A DNA stretch of 45,265 bases from Treponema_I sp045597345. GTDB taxonomy: Bacteria; Spirochaetota; Spirochaetia; Treponematales; Treponemataceae. A program made the position numbers and the translations under genes. Below the pieces are notes generated by a model that saw nothing but the letters and a program-made list of their open reading frames with translations, made no database searches and was not told the DNA's origin. The DNA is taken from positions 1 through 45,265 of the forward strand of contig JAZLJW010000167.1 of NCBI GenBank assembly GCA_045597345.1. The letters run 5' to 3'. Of the stretch, positions 9,424-15,916 are shown one piece after another. Each line of letters starts with the position of its first letter. Position 1 is the stretch's first letter.

Positions 9424-9454
9424 ATGCATCTTACCCCGTTATATATGCATCTTA
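9424..9454. promoter_or_regulatory. Direct repeat ATGCATCTTA x2, candidate LytTR binding site
   Basis: Two identical 10-base direct repeats (9424-9433 and 9445-9454) are offset by exactly 21 bases. LytTR proteins bind pairs of about 9-base direct repeats with roughly a 21-base period. The pair lies about 80-110 bases upstream of a LytTR gene, so autoregulation is a reasonable inference. Confidence 0.45.
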
Positions 9455-9510
9455 GCGGAAACCTGATTGTGGGGTGATGGCAGTGAATGGTACCCTGCCC
9501 GAAGCGAACT

Positions 9511-9525
9511 GAAAAGTGTTACAAT
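9511..9525 (+). promoter_or_regulatory. Candidate extended -10 promoter of the LytTR gene
   Basis: TGT-TACAAT at 9517-9525 is an extended -10 match. It ends eight bases before the ATG at 9534, implying a very short leader. No convincing -35 is present, which fits an activated promoter. Confidence 0.4.
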
Positions 9526-9533
9526 AGGGAATC

Positions 9534-9971
9534 ATGAAAATTACGATTTTGGAAAAGGAGCCGGGAACAGAAGACGAGATTATCGTAAAGTGCGATTACC
9601 TTGATGAAAATATTACCCGGCTTTTGAACCAGTTTAAGGCTGGAAAATCAAAACTGTCGTTTTATAAGGATTCCCAGATTGTTCTTCTGGAGCAGTCGGA
9701 TATTTTTTATTTTGAATCGGTTGACGACAAGGTGTTTGCCTATACGGAAGACAGCGTCTTTGAAACCAGGTCAAAACTGTATCAGCTGGAAGAAGAACTG
9801 CCGGCTGATGTGTTTTTCAGGGCCAACAAGGCCGTTATCGTCAATCTGGATAAGATCAACAGTCTGACTCCGGCTTTTGGCGGCCGTTTTGAAGCAGTGC
9901 TGCAGAACGGCTACAAGGTAATGATTTCGCGGAACTATCTGAACCGGTTAAAGGAGATTCTTGGATTATGA
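9534..9971 (+). CDS. LytTR-domain transcriptional regulator
   Basis: A 145-residue protein. Residues 40-145 form a LytTR DNA-binding domain: SQIVLLEQSDIFYFESVDDK, then VFFRANKAVIVNLDKI (the usual F-R-hydroxyl/N-K motif) and VMISRNYLNRLKEIL at the end. It lacks a receiver domain; the N-terminal 40 residues are a short alpha/beta extension, as in stand-alone LytTR regulators. The gene overlaps the next by four bases (ATGA). The next gene encodes a DUF3021 membrane protein, a conserved partnership in Firmicutes and treponemes in which the membrane protein is thought to control the regulator. Confidence 0.88.
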   Translation: MKITILEKEPGTEDEIIVKCDYLDENITRLLNQFKAGKSKLSFYKDSQIVLLEQSDIFYFESVDDKVFAYTEDSVFETRSKLYQLEEELPADVFFRANKAVIVNLDKINSLTPAFGGRFEAVLQNGYKVMISRNYLNRLKEILGL

Positions 9972-10408
9972 AAGAAAACACAAAGGAAAACCTTTCTGTC
10001 ATGTGTAATATTGCCACCAGAGTTTCTACCCTTATTCTGCTGGTCACTGTGGTACTGGTAAAAGTAGTATTCAAAACAGACATGGTTATGACCATTGATG
10101 ATATTATGGCAATCCTGCTCATCGGACTTTTTTCCGGTATTCTGAACTACCCGCTGCTGGCATTACGGTCAGTAGGCAAGGTGGTCATGCTGATTCTCCG
10201 CAGTCTGTATTTCATTTTCATCAATGTCATGGTTCTGCTGTTTGGCATTCATCTGCACTGGTTTAACTTTCACAGTGCTGCGTCCTTTGCATTGATGGAA
10301 GGCACGATTATTGTAATTTACGGTATGGTCAGTGTCCTGTTTTTTTCGCTTGATTACCGTGAAGCTACAGCCATCAATGCAATGCTGAAAAAACGGAACG
10401 GCAGATAA
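9968..10408 (+). CDS. DUF3021-family membrane protein
   Basis: A 146-residue integral membrane protein with four hydrophobic helices, at about residues 13-35, 45-63, 72-98 and 105-132. Length, topology and position directly after a stand-alone LytTR gene match DUF3021. The four-base overlap with the regulator implies coupled translation. No catalytic motif is visible. The proposed role, sequestering or sensing for the LytTR partner, is an inference from genomic pairing. Confidence 0.8.
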   Translation: MKENTKENLSVMCNIATRVSTLILLVTVVLVKVVFKTDMVMTIDDIMAILLIGLFSGILNYPLLALRSVGKVVMLILRSLYFIFINVMVLLFGIHLHWFNFHSAASFALMEGTIIVIYGMVSVLFFSLDYREATAINAMLKKRNGR

Positions 10409-10410
10409 AA

Positions 10411-10427
10411 GTCTTATTTTATAAGAC
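10411..10427. terminator. Short hairpin after the LytTR/DUF3021 pair
   Basis: GTCTTAT-TTT-ATAAGAC, a 7-bp perfect stem. On the plus strand it is followed by A residues. On the minus strand it is followed by TTTTAT, so any terminator activity would suit the minus-strand ORF at 10516-10701. Weak. Confidence 0.3.
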
Positions 10428-10515
10428 AAAAAACAAAGATTGTGAATAAAACAACGCGTTGATTTTGCATAAAATATGATGAAACAACACATTGTTTTAT
10501 CACCTGTCGTAGGGG

Positions 10516-10701
10516 CTATCGTGTGGCGTATCGGATAGCGGGGTCTATGTCGGTTTCATCGGCGGCAGGACACTGCTGCTGCAGAATTTCAAGAATCTTA
10601 TCTCTGTCGTTTACAGAAATCTTTTTACTGGTAATGGAGCTCCGAACTTCGATGAATCCTCTGAAAATCTGGTGGGGAAATTTGCGTGGTTTGTTTTCCA
10701 T
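10516..10701 (-). CDS. Small hypothetical protein (61 aa)
   Basis: A 61-residue ORF with ATG preceded by AGAGAGG at good spacing on the minus strand. It fills a stretch of more than 400 bases that otherwise has no gene. The protein starts basic (ENKPRKFPHQ), has a helical middle (VNDRDKILEILQQQC) and an acidic patch near the end. I do not recognise a family. A hairpin about 90 bases downstream could terminate it. The ribosome site argues for a real gene; the short length and lack of a known fold argue for caution. Confidence 0.42.
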   Translation of the reverse strand: MENKPRKFPHQIFRGFIEVRSSITSKKISVNDRDKILEILQQQCPAADETDIDPAIRYATR

Positions 10702-10789
10702 AATTACCTCTCTATTACATAGTAGGTGTGATCTGGGATTTTATAAAGTTTTGTTGTACTAACAAGCTTGTGAAAGCGCTGTTGAAAAT

Positions 10790-10819
10790 TTGACAATTCC
10801 GTGTCATGCTTATATGACA
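10790..10819 (+). promoter_or_regulatory. Promoter and inverted repeat of the DtxR-family gene
   Basis: TTGACA (10790-10795), a 17-base spacer and TATGAC (10813-10818). The inverted repeat TGTCAT-N6-ATGACA (10802-10819) covers the spacer end and the -10, where a repressor would block polymerase. It differs in sequence from the GTTAG boxes of the feo promoters. Confidence 0.55.
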
Positions 10820-10851
10820 GACTTATTGTCAGCCGGGTAAGGAGATTGCGT

Positions 10852-11220
10852 ATGACACTTTTAGAATCAGGTGAAATGTATCTTGAAACTATACATGTAC
10901 TGTCAAAAAAACTGCCTGTAGTACGATCTCTTGATATTGCCGAGTATATGAGTGTTTCAAAACCCAGCGTTTCCCGGGCTGTGGGCCTTTTAAAGGAAGA
11001 TGGCTATATTACCGTAGAAAAAAGCGGATTTATCTATCTGACAGAAAAAGGCCTTGAAGTTGCAGAAAAAATCTATGAACGCCATCAGCTTTTGACCTGC
11101 ATTCTTACCGGGCTTGGTGTGCCTGAAGATATTGCAGAACGCGATGCCTGTAAAATAGAGCACTACTTAAGCGATGAAACCTTCATCGCTATCAAAAATC
11201 ACGTAGAATCACACAACTGA
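10852..11220 (+). CDS. DtxR/MntR-family metal-dependent repressor
   Basis: A 122-residue protein. ATG 10852 has AAGGAG upstream; an in-frame GTG at 10801 lies inside the promoter and is rejected. An N-terminal winged helix-turn-helix (residues 5-65; VRSLDIAEYMSVSKPSVSRA is the recognition region) precedes the dimerisation/metal domain. That domain has the expected ligands: GxVLT-like ERHQLLTCILTGLG, then DACKIEHYLSDE (Cys, Glu, His). It is the short, MntR-like form without an SH3 domain. It lies immediately upstream of the feo locus and is the obvious candidate to read Fe(II) or Mn(II) and bind the inverted repeats there. Confidence 0.88.
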   Translation: MTLLESGEMYLETIHVLSKKLPVVRSLDIAEYMSVSKPSVSRAVGLLKEDGYITVEKSGFIYLTEKGLEVAEKIYERHQLLTCILTGLGVPEDIAERDACKIEHYLSDETFIAIKNHVESHN

Positions 11221-11246
11221 CACTATTAGCTCACGCCCCTGATACT

Positions 11247-11309
11247 TGTCACCCCGATTCTGCAAGTTGTCATCCTGATTCTGTAGGTTGTCACCCTGAT
11301 TCTGCAGGT
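11247..11309. repeat. Three tandem 21-bp repeats
   Basis: Unit TGTCA(C/T)CC(C/T)GATTCTG(C/T)A(A/G)GT occurs at 11247-11267, 11268-11288 and 11289-11309, each 21 bases. A degenerate unit precedes them. The unit resembles the first bases of the palindromic repeat that follows directly. Confidence 0.85.
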
Positions 11310-11370
11310 TGTCATCCCGAACTTGATTCGGGATCTCTTAAGGGGATGCTGAATCAAGTTCAGCATGACA
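11310..11370. repeat. Dispersed palindromic repeat, copy A
   Basis: Starts TGTCATCCCGAACTTGATTC and ends with GATGCTGAATCAAGTTCAG then CATGACA. The outer TGTCAT/ATGACA ends are inverted, and there are two inner palindromes. It matches the copy at 40239-40313 and the fragments near 8200. This is a MITE-like or REP-like intergenic element of a type seen in many bacterial genomes. Confidence 0.8.
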
Positions 11371-11392
11371 AAAGGGTGAAAATTCGGATAAA

Positions 11393-11408
11393 GTTAGCAT
11401 AAACTAAC
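11393..11408. promoter_or_regulatory. Feo operator 1 (GTTAG-N6-CTAAC)
   Basis: Perfect inverted repeat GTTAG-CATAAA-CTAAC, upstream of the -35 element. First of three copies in 81 bases. Confidence 0.65.
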
Positions 11409-11417
11409 TAAAAGTAG

Positions 11418-11447
11418 TTGACAATAACTATACGGTTAGACTATGCT
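11418..11447 (+). promoter_or_regulatory. Promoter of the feoA-feoA-feoB operon
   Basis: TTGACA at 11418-11423, an 18-base spacer and TATGCT at 11442-11447. The -10 lies within operator 2, so binding there would occlude RNA polymerase. Confidence 0.65.
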
Positions 11448-11450
11448 AAC
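11435..11450. promoter_or_regulatory. Feo operator 2 (GTTAG-N6-CTAAC)
   Basis: GTTAG-ACTATG-CTAAC, overlapping the -10 element. It begins 42 bases after operator 1 and 23 bases before operator 3. Confidence 0.7.
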
Positions 11451-11457
11451 TACATAA

Positions 11458-11473
11458 GTTAGTGCGTGCTAAC
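11458..11473. promoter_or_regulatory. Feo operator 3 (GTTAG-N6-CTAAC)
   Basis: GTTAG-TGCGTG-CTAAC, located at or just after the expected transcription start and before the feoA ribosome site. Confidence 0.7.
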
Positions 11474-11492
11474 CATTAAAAAAGGAAACAGA

Positions 11493-11705
11493 ATGATGCC
11501 TCTTTGTTTAGCAGATGTAGGTGAAGAAAACACCATTAAAAAAATCGGTGGCAGTGCTGAAGTTAAGCAGCACCTTGAAAATCTTGGGTTTGTTGTAGGT
11601 GGCAGGGTCAGCATTGTAAACTCTCTGGCCGGGAACCTGATCGTGAATGTTAAAGAATCACGTATTGCCATTAATCAGGATATGGCAAAAAGGATACTGA
11701 TATGA
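11493..11705 (+). CDS. feoA: FeoA-family protein, first copy
   Basis: A 70-residue protein. Start ATG 11493 (or the next codon, also ATG) follows AAAAAAGGAAAC; an upstream in-frame GTG at 11466 lies inside operator 3 and is rejected. An SH3-like FeoA fold is indicated by TIKKIGGSAEVKQHLENLGF then GGRVSIVNSLAGNLIVNV. FeoA is a small cytosolic partner that supports FeoB-mediated Fe(II) uptake. This copy is divergent, and ends with a four-base overlap with the second feoA. Two consecutive feoA genes before feoB are a recurrent arrangement in anaerobes. Confidence 0.85.
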   Translation: MMPLCLADVGEENTIKKIGGSAEVKQHLENLGFVVGGRVSIVNSLAGNLIVNVKESRIAINQDMAKRILI

Positions 11706-11926
11706 AAACGTTGAAAGAAGTAAAAGTTGGAGAATCTGCTGTGGTCAGCAGAATTAAAGGTGAAGGCGCATTAAAGCGACGCATTATGGATATGGGGATC
11801 TGCAAGGGCGTAGAAATTTTTGTACGGAAAGTTGCCCCACTGGGAGATCCTATGGAATTAACCGTTCGCGGGTATGAGTTGAGTCTTCGGAGAGCGGACG
11901 CAGAACTGATTGAGGTGGTAGAATGA
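11702..11926 (+). CDS. feoA: FeoA-family protein, second copy
   Basis: A 74-residue FeoA with typical features: TLKEVKVGESAVVSRIKGEG, the LKRRIMDMGICKGVEIFV block, and the PLGDPMELTVRGYELSLRR segment that closes the SH3-like barrel. It is closer to canonical FeoA than the copy before it. ATGA overlaps at both ends tie it translationally to feoA-1 and feoB. Expected role: accessory subunit bound to the FeoB G-domain or membrane core. Confidence 0.93.
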   Translation: MKTLKEVKVGESAVVSRIKGEGALKRRIMDMGICKGVEIFVRKVAPLGDPMELTVRGYELSLRRADAELIEVVE

Positions 11927-14298
11927 AAATTGCATTGGCAGGAAATCCTAACTGTGGAAAAACCACATTGTTCAACGGTCTTACCGGATCTAACCAGTTT
12001 GTCGGAAACTGGCCGGGCGTTACCGTTGAAAAAAAAGAAGGCAAACTGAAAAAGCATGCTGAGGTTACCATCACTGACCTTCCCGGTATCTATTCCCTTT
12101 CGCCCTACAGTCTGGAAGAAGTGGTTGCCCGTAAGTATCTGCTTGAAGAACAGCCGGATGCCATTCTCAATATCATTGATGGTACCAATCTGGAGCGCAA
12201 CCTGTATCTGACAACCCAGCTGGTAGAACTGGGAATTCCGGTTGCCATTGCCATCAACATGATGGATGTAGTCCGGAAAAACGGGGATGTGATCAATACG
12301 GAAGAACTGAGCCGTCAGCTGGGATGCCCGGTGGTAGAAATTTCAGCCCTTAAGGAAGAAGGCATCATGGAAGCTGCTGAAGCCGCCATAAAGCAGGCTG
12401 AAAACGGCCATACCGTTCCTCAGCATACCTTCAATGGCTCTGTAGAGCACGCTTTGGCCCACATTGAAGAAGCGTGCGTTCACAGCATGGCCGAAGAAGA
12501 CCAGCGGTGGTATGCCATCAAGATTTTTGAACGTGACAGTGAAGTCATGAAAAAACTGAATCTTTCTTCTGACGTTCTGAATCACATAGAAACTGATATT
12601 GAGAAGGTAGAGCAGGAAATGGATGACGATGCAGAAAGCATCATTACCAATGAACGCTATATCTATATCGCCTCTGTAATCAAAGCCTGCTACAAGAAAA
12701 AGAACAAAGGCGGTCTGACTACTTCTGATAAAATTGACCGCTTTGTTACTAACCGCTGGCTTGGTCTGCCGGTTTTTGCCGTAGTTATGTTCCTGGTATA
12801 TTACATTTCTATGGTAACTGTTGGTGCTGCAGCAACAGACTGGGCTAACGACGGCCTTTTTGGTGACGGTTTCCATCTGTTTGGTATTGGCTCCGGAGCA
12901 TATTCTGAAGTTGCTGATGAATGGACCGAAAACAGCCTTATTGTTGATGGCTTCAACGCCATTGAAGAAGAAACAGGGGAAGCACCAACCGGCACTTTTG
13001 AATATGCCGTAGAAGATGAAGAAACCCTTGAAATTACGTATGAAACAGCCAGCATTGAACAGTATACGGACGCTGTTGCCTGGCTTGAAGATAACGAAGA
13101 ACCAGATCCTGCCGACTTTGGCGTGTGGGTACCCGGTATTCCGGTTCTTATAGAAGCTGCTCTTGATGCTCTGGACACATCAGATGTGCTTAAAGGACTG
13201 ATTCTGGACGGTATTGTTGCCGGTGTCGGTGCGGTTCTGGGATTCGTTCCTCAGATGCTGGTTCTGTTCTTCCTGCTTGCTTTCCTTGAAGCCTGCGGAT
13301 ATATGGCACGTATTGCCTTTGTTCTTGACCGCATCTTCAGAAAATTCGGTCTCAGCGGAAAATCGTTCATTCCTATGCTGGTGGGAACCGGTTGTGGTGT
13401 TCCCGGTATTATGGCCAGCCGCACCATTGAAAATGAACGGGACCGCCGCATGACCATCATAACTACGACTTTTATCCCCTGTGGGGCAAAAGTACCATTC
13501 ATAGCCATGATTGCCGGTGCAATTTTCGGCGGCAGTGCATGGGTAAGTACCGGTGCCTATTTTATCGGAATGGCTGCAATCATTATTTCTGGTGTCATGC
13601 TGAAAAAGACCCCCATGTTCTCAGGTCAGCCTTCACCATTCGTAATGGAACTGCCTGCTTACCATATGCCGCCGCTGAAGAATGTGCTGCGCTCCATGTG
13701 GGAACGTGGCTGGTCATTCATTAAGAAAGCCGGAACCATCATTCTGCTTTCTACCATCTTTGTATGGTTCACCAGTTTCTTCGGCTTTACTGATGAAGGA
13801 TTCCGCATGCTGGAAGAAGATGAACTTTCATTAAGTATTCTGGCTAAAATCGGCAGCTGCCTTGCATGGATTTTTGCACCGCTGGGATTCGGTACCTGGG
13901 AAGCAGCCGTTGCTACCATTACCGGTCTTGTAGCCAAAGAAAACATTGTTGGTACCATGGGTATTCTGTACGGCGCAACCGGCAATGTGTATGAAGTTCT
14001 TGCAGAAACCTTTACTCCGGTAACCGGTATGGCATTCCTGATTTTCAACCTGCTGTGCGCTCCCTGTTTTGCTGCCATGGGTGCCATTAAACGGGAAATG
14101 AACAGTAAAAAATGGTTCTGGTTTGCCATCGGGTACCAGTGCGGTTTTGCCTGGGTAATCGGATTCCTGGTAAATCAGTTCGGCAGTCTGTGTGCAGGTA
14201 GCGGAAATGTGGCTGGAGCCATCATTGCTGTGCTGATTACTGCCTGCATGTGCTGGCAGTTGTTCAAACCATATAAAGAAGCTGTTGAACGCAGCTGA
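11923..14298 (+). CDS. feoB: Ferrous iron (or related metal) transporter FeoB, IPCGAK subfamily
   Basis: A 791-residue transporter. The N-terminal G domain has GNPNCGKTT (G1, residues 8-16), DLPG (G3) and NMMD (G4), followed by a helical spacer. The membrane core begins near residue 285. Gate 1 is LVGTGCGVPGIMASRT and the second Cys motif is FIPCGAKVPF. The first membrane helix is separated from the core by a ~95-residue acidic, non-hydrophobic insert (about 307-400), predicted outside the membrane. The Cys motifs differ from the SCSAKLPIY type of the second FeoB in this window, so the preferred metal may differ (Fe(II) or Mn(II)). A small Cys-rich peptide gene follows. Confidence 0.93.
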   Translation: MKIALAGNPNCGKTTLFNGLTGSNQFVGNWPGVTVEKKEGKLKKHAEVTITDLPGIYSLSPYSLEEVVARKYLLEEQPDAILNIIDGTNLERNLYLTTQLVELGIPVAIAINMMDVVRKNGDVINTEELSRQLGCPVVEISALKEEGIMEAAEAAIKQAENGHTVPQHTFNGSVEHALAHIEEACVHSMAEEDQRWYAIKIFERDSEVMKKLNLSSDVLNHIETDIEKVEQEMDDDAESIITNERYIYIASVIKACYKKKNKGGLTTSDKIDRFVTNRWLGLPVFAVVMFLVYYISMVTVGAAATDWANDGLFGDGFHLFGIGSGAYSEVADEWTENSLIVDGFNAIEEETGEAPTGTFEYAVEDEETLEITYETASIEQYTDAVAWLEDNEEPDPADFGVWVPGIPVLIEAALDALDTSDVLKGLILDGIVAGVGAVLGFVPQMLVLFFLLAFLEACGYMARIAFVLDRIFRKFGLSGKSFIPMLVGTGCGVPGIMASRTIENERDRRMTIITTTFIPCGAKVPFIAMIAGAIFGGSAWVSTGAYFIGMAAIIISGVMLKKTPMFSGQPSPFVMELPAYHMPPLKNVLRSMWERGWSFIKKAGTIILLSTIFVWFTSFFGFTDEGFRMLEEDELSLSILAKIGSCLAWIFAPLGFGTWEAAVATITGLVAKENIVGTMGILYGATGNVYEVLAETFTPVTGMAFLIFNLLCAPCFAAMGAIKREMNSKKWFWFAIGYQCGFAWVIGFLVNQFGSLCAGSGNVAGAIIAVLITACMCWQLFKPYKEAVERS

Positions 14299-14326
14299 AC
14301 ATAATTAATCGAATGGAGGTGTAGTC

Positions 14327-14476
14327 ATGGGAAACTTTATTGTAGGTGCGGTATTACTGGCAGTGGTATTCGGAATCTTTTTCAAGCTGAGAAAAGATAA
14401 GAAAGCAGGAAAGTCTTCCTGTGGCTGCAACTGCGCCAGCTGCGGTGCATGCCACAGCTGCAAAGTACAACAGTAA
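14327..14476 (+). CDS. FeoB-associated Cys-rich membrane peptide
   Basis: A 49-residue peptide, ATG 14327 with GGAGG upstream, 28 bases after feoB. One membrane helix (residues 4-20, FIVGAVLLAVVFGIFF) is followed by a basic stretch and a Cys cluster SCGCNCASCGACHSC with seven cysteines. It matches the FeoB-associated Cys-rich membrane protein family in size and layout. Likely role: metal handling at the cytoplasmic mouth of FeoB, inferred from position and cysteines. Confidence 0.9.
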   Translation: MGNFIVGAVLLAVVFGIFFKLRKDKKAGKSSCGCNCASCGACHSCKVQQ

Positions 14477-14559
14477 CAGTATAAGTCTATAAATCTACCG
14501 GATTGCCAGTACTGTCACTCCTCCCGATTTGTGTCATTCTTCTGTAATTGCGTTTTCAT

Positions 14560-14591
14560 AGCGGCAGGTTCGTTGAATCTGCCGCTTTTTT
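14560..14591 (+). terminator. Terminator of the plus-strand feo operon
   Basis: AGCGGCAG stem with CTGCCGCT, an 11-base loop and six T residues (14586-14591). The T-tract touches the stop codon of the convergent gene. Confidence 0.9.
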
Positions 14592-15661
14592 CAGTTCAGC
14601 GAGAAGCGCATCATTACAGGACAGTGGTCGGAATAGGTAAAGCCGGTCTGTACGTTTTCCAGATAATCTACAGAGATGTTATCTGATACGATGAATCCGT
14701 CAACGATGAGAGTGAAGTTTCCCGGCTTGTAAGGGCGGTCGCAGTCGCGGGCGGTAGGCTGAATTGTTCCGCTGGTGTAATCAACACATTTTATGAGACC
14801 TGCTGGAATCATTTCATCAGGGAATGGCATGGTCCATCCGGCTTCCGGGTAGTCATGAGGATACAGAATCTTTCTGCTGTCACCCGTCCAGTCGGCATTA
14901 AAATCGCCGCCGCATACAACGTAATTACCTTTTTCGTATTCAGCTTTCATGTCGCCAAACAGTTTCAAAAGCTGCTGTTCCTTAATGTTTACTCCGGCTC
15001 CGTAGGCCGAAAGATGCACGTTAAACAGAACCAGCTCCTTTCCATTGGTTACTTGCATGCGGCTGACAGAATAACACCTGTCCAGGTCAAACAGTTTGGA
15101 CAGGCTTTCTGAGATGGGGAAGCTGCGGCGAATACCAGAGGTAATGGCTGCACGCGAAAAAGTGGCAAGACCACTGTTACTTGCGCCATGTGGTTTGAGT
15201 AGTGGCCAGAACAGGTAAGGACTATGATAGTTAATGGCAAATACTGTGCTGTAACCGCGGAATAATTCCTTCAGTATATTGAATTCGTTCACGTGGAATG
15301 TTCGGGTACTGTTGATATCGATTTCCTGAAACAGTATGAAATCAGGACTGTACGCATTGATGGTCTTCTCAGCAAGATTCAGACAGTTTTCGATGCTTTC
15401 CCTGCTTCTGGCCCGCGATTCCTTTCCTCCATCCATAAAGAAAGTAAAATCATCGGTGTACGCACCAAACCCGAGATTCTGTGTAACAATACTCAGATCA
15501 GTACCAGGAATAAGCTGAACAGCAGTATTGGATAATTCCGGTGATAATGGAATGTTATCCGGCAGGCGGTTAAAAGAAATAAGAACGTAGGACAGATAAA
15601 CGAAAACAACCAGAACTACTGCCAGAAGAACAAAAAGAATGCCTTTCAGCCATTTTTTCAT
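14591..15661 (-). CDS. Membrane-anchored endonuclease/exonuclease/phosphatase-family hydrolase
   Basis: A 356-residue protein. One N-terminal helix (residues 7-27) anchors it, so the domain should face the periplasm or cell surface. The EEP fold shows its motifs in order: IVTQNLGF (Asn), LFQEIDI (Glu metal ligand), LFNVHLSAYG (His), GGDFNAD (Asp/Asn) and SDHCPVM at the end (Asp-His). Substrates in this superfamily include DNA, sphingomyelin and phosphoinositides, and none can be assigned here. GAGGT precedes the ATG. It lies 76 bases after the second Cys-rich peptide gene without a visible terminator, so it may be read through from the feoAB operon. Confidence 0.85.
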   Translation of the reverse strand: MKKWLKGILFVLLAVVLVVFVYLSYVLISFNRLPDNIPLSPELSNTAVQLIPGTDLSIVTQNLGFGAYTDDFTFFMDGGKESRARSRESIENCLNLAEKTINAYSPDFILFQEIDINSTRTFHVNEFNILKELFRGYSTVFAINYHSPYLFWPLLKPHGASNSGLATFSRAAITSGIRRSFPISESLSKLFDLDRCYSVSRMQVTNGKELVLFNVHLSAYGAGVNIKEQQLLKLFGDMKAEYEKGNYVVCGGDFNADWTGDSRKILYPHDYPEAGWTMPFPDEMIPAGLIKCVDYTSGTIQPTARDCDRPYKPGNFTLIVDGFIVSDNISVDYLENVQTGFTYSDHCPVMMRFSLN

Positions 15662-15737
15662 ACGGGTACCTCAAAGAAAAGAATCAATAACCGTATCAGT
15701 ATACATCGTAAATGGGAAAAGCCGAAGAATATAGCAG

Positions 15738-15914
15738 TCAGGATTTTTTGTTTTTACAGGTACCGTTGCAACAGGAACTGCAACGGCCGCAATGACCAGT
15801 CTCATCAGCACTGGTACCACAACTGCATGTTGTTCCTTTTTTACGGTAAATCCATATAGCCAGAACAACACACACTCCTACAATGGCTAATATAATCCAG
15901 CTTTGAATATTCAT
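15738..15914 (-). CDS. FeoB-associated Cys-rich membrane peptide, second locus
   Basis: A 58-residue peptide starting two bases after the stop of the minus-strand feoAB. A membrane helix (residues 5-24, SWIILAIVGVCVVLAIWIY) precedes TCSCGTS and HCGRCSSCCNGTCK, eight cysteines after the helix. The arrangement is the same as the peptide after the other feoB, but the sequences are clearly different, so each FeoB has its own partner. Ribosome site is weak; translation is probably coupled to feoAB. A longer reading that starts at 15980 lies inside feoAB and is rejected. Confidence 0.85.
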   Translation of the reverse strand: MNIQSWIILAIVGVCVVLAIWIYRKKGTTCSCGTSADETGHCGRCSSCCNGTCKNKKS

Positions 15915-15916
15915 AA

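Noticed and set aside
11247..11370. Possible CRISPR array
   Set aside because: The 21-base units are contiguous, with no spacers, and no cas genes are near.
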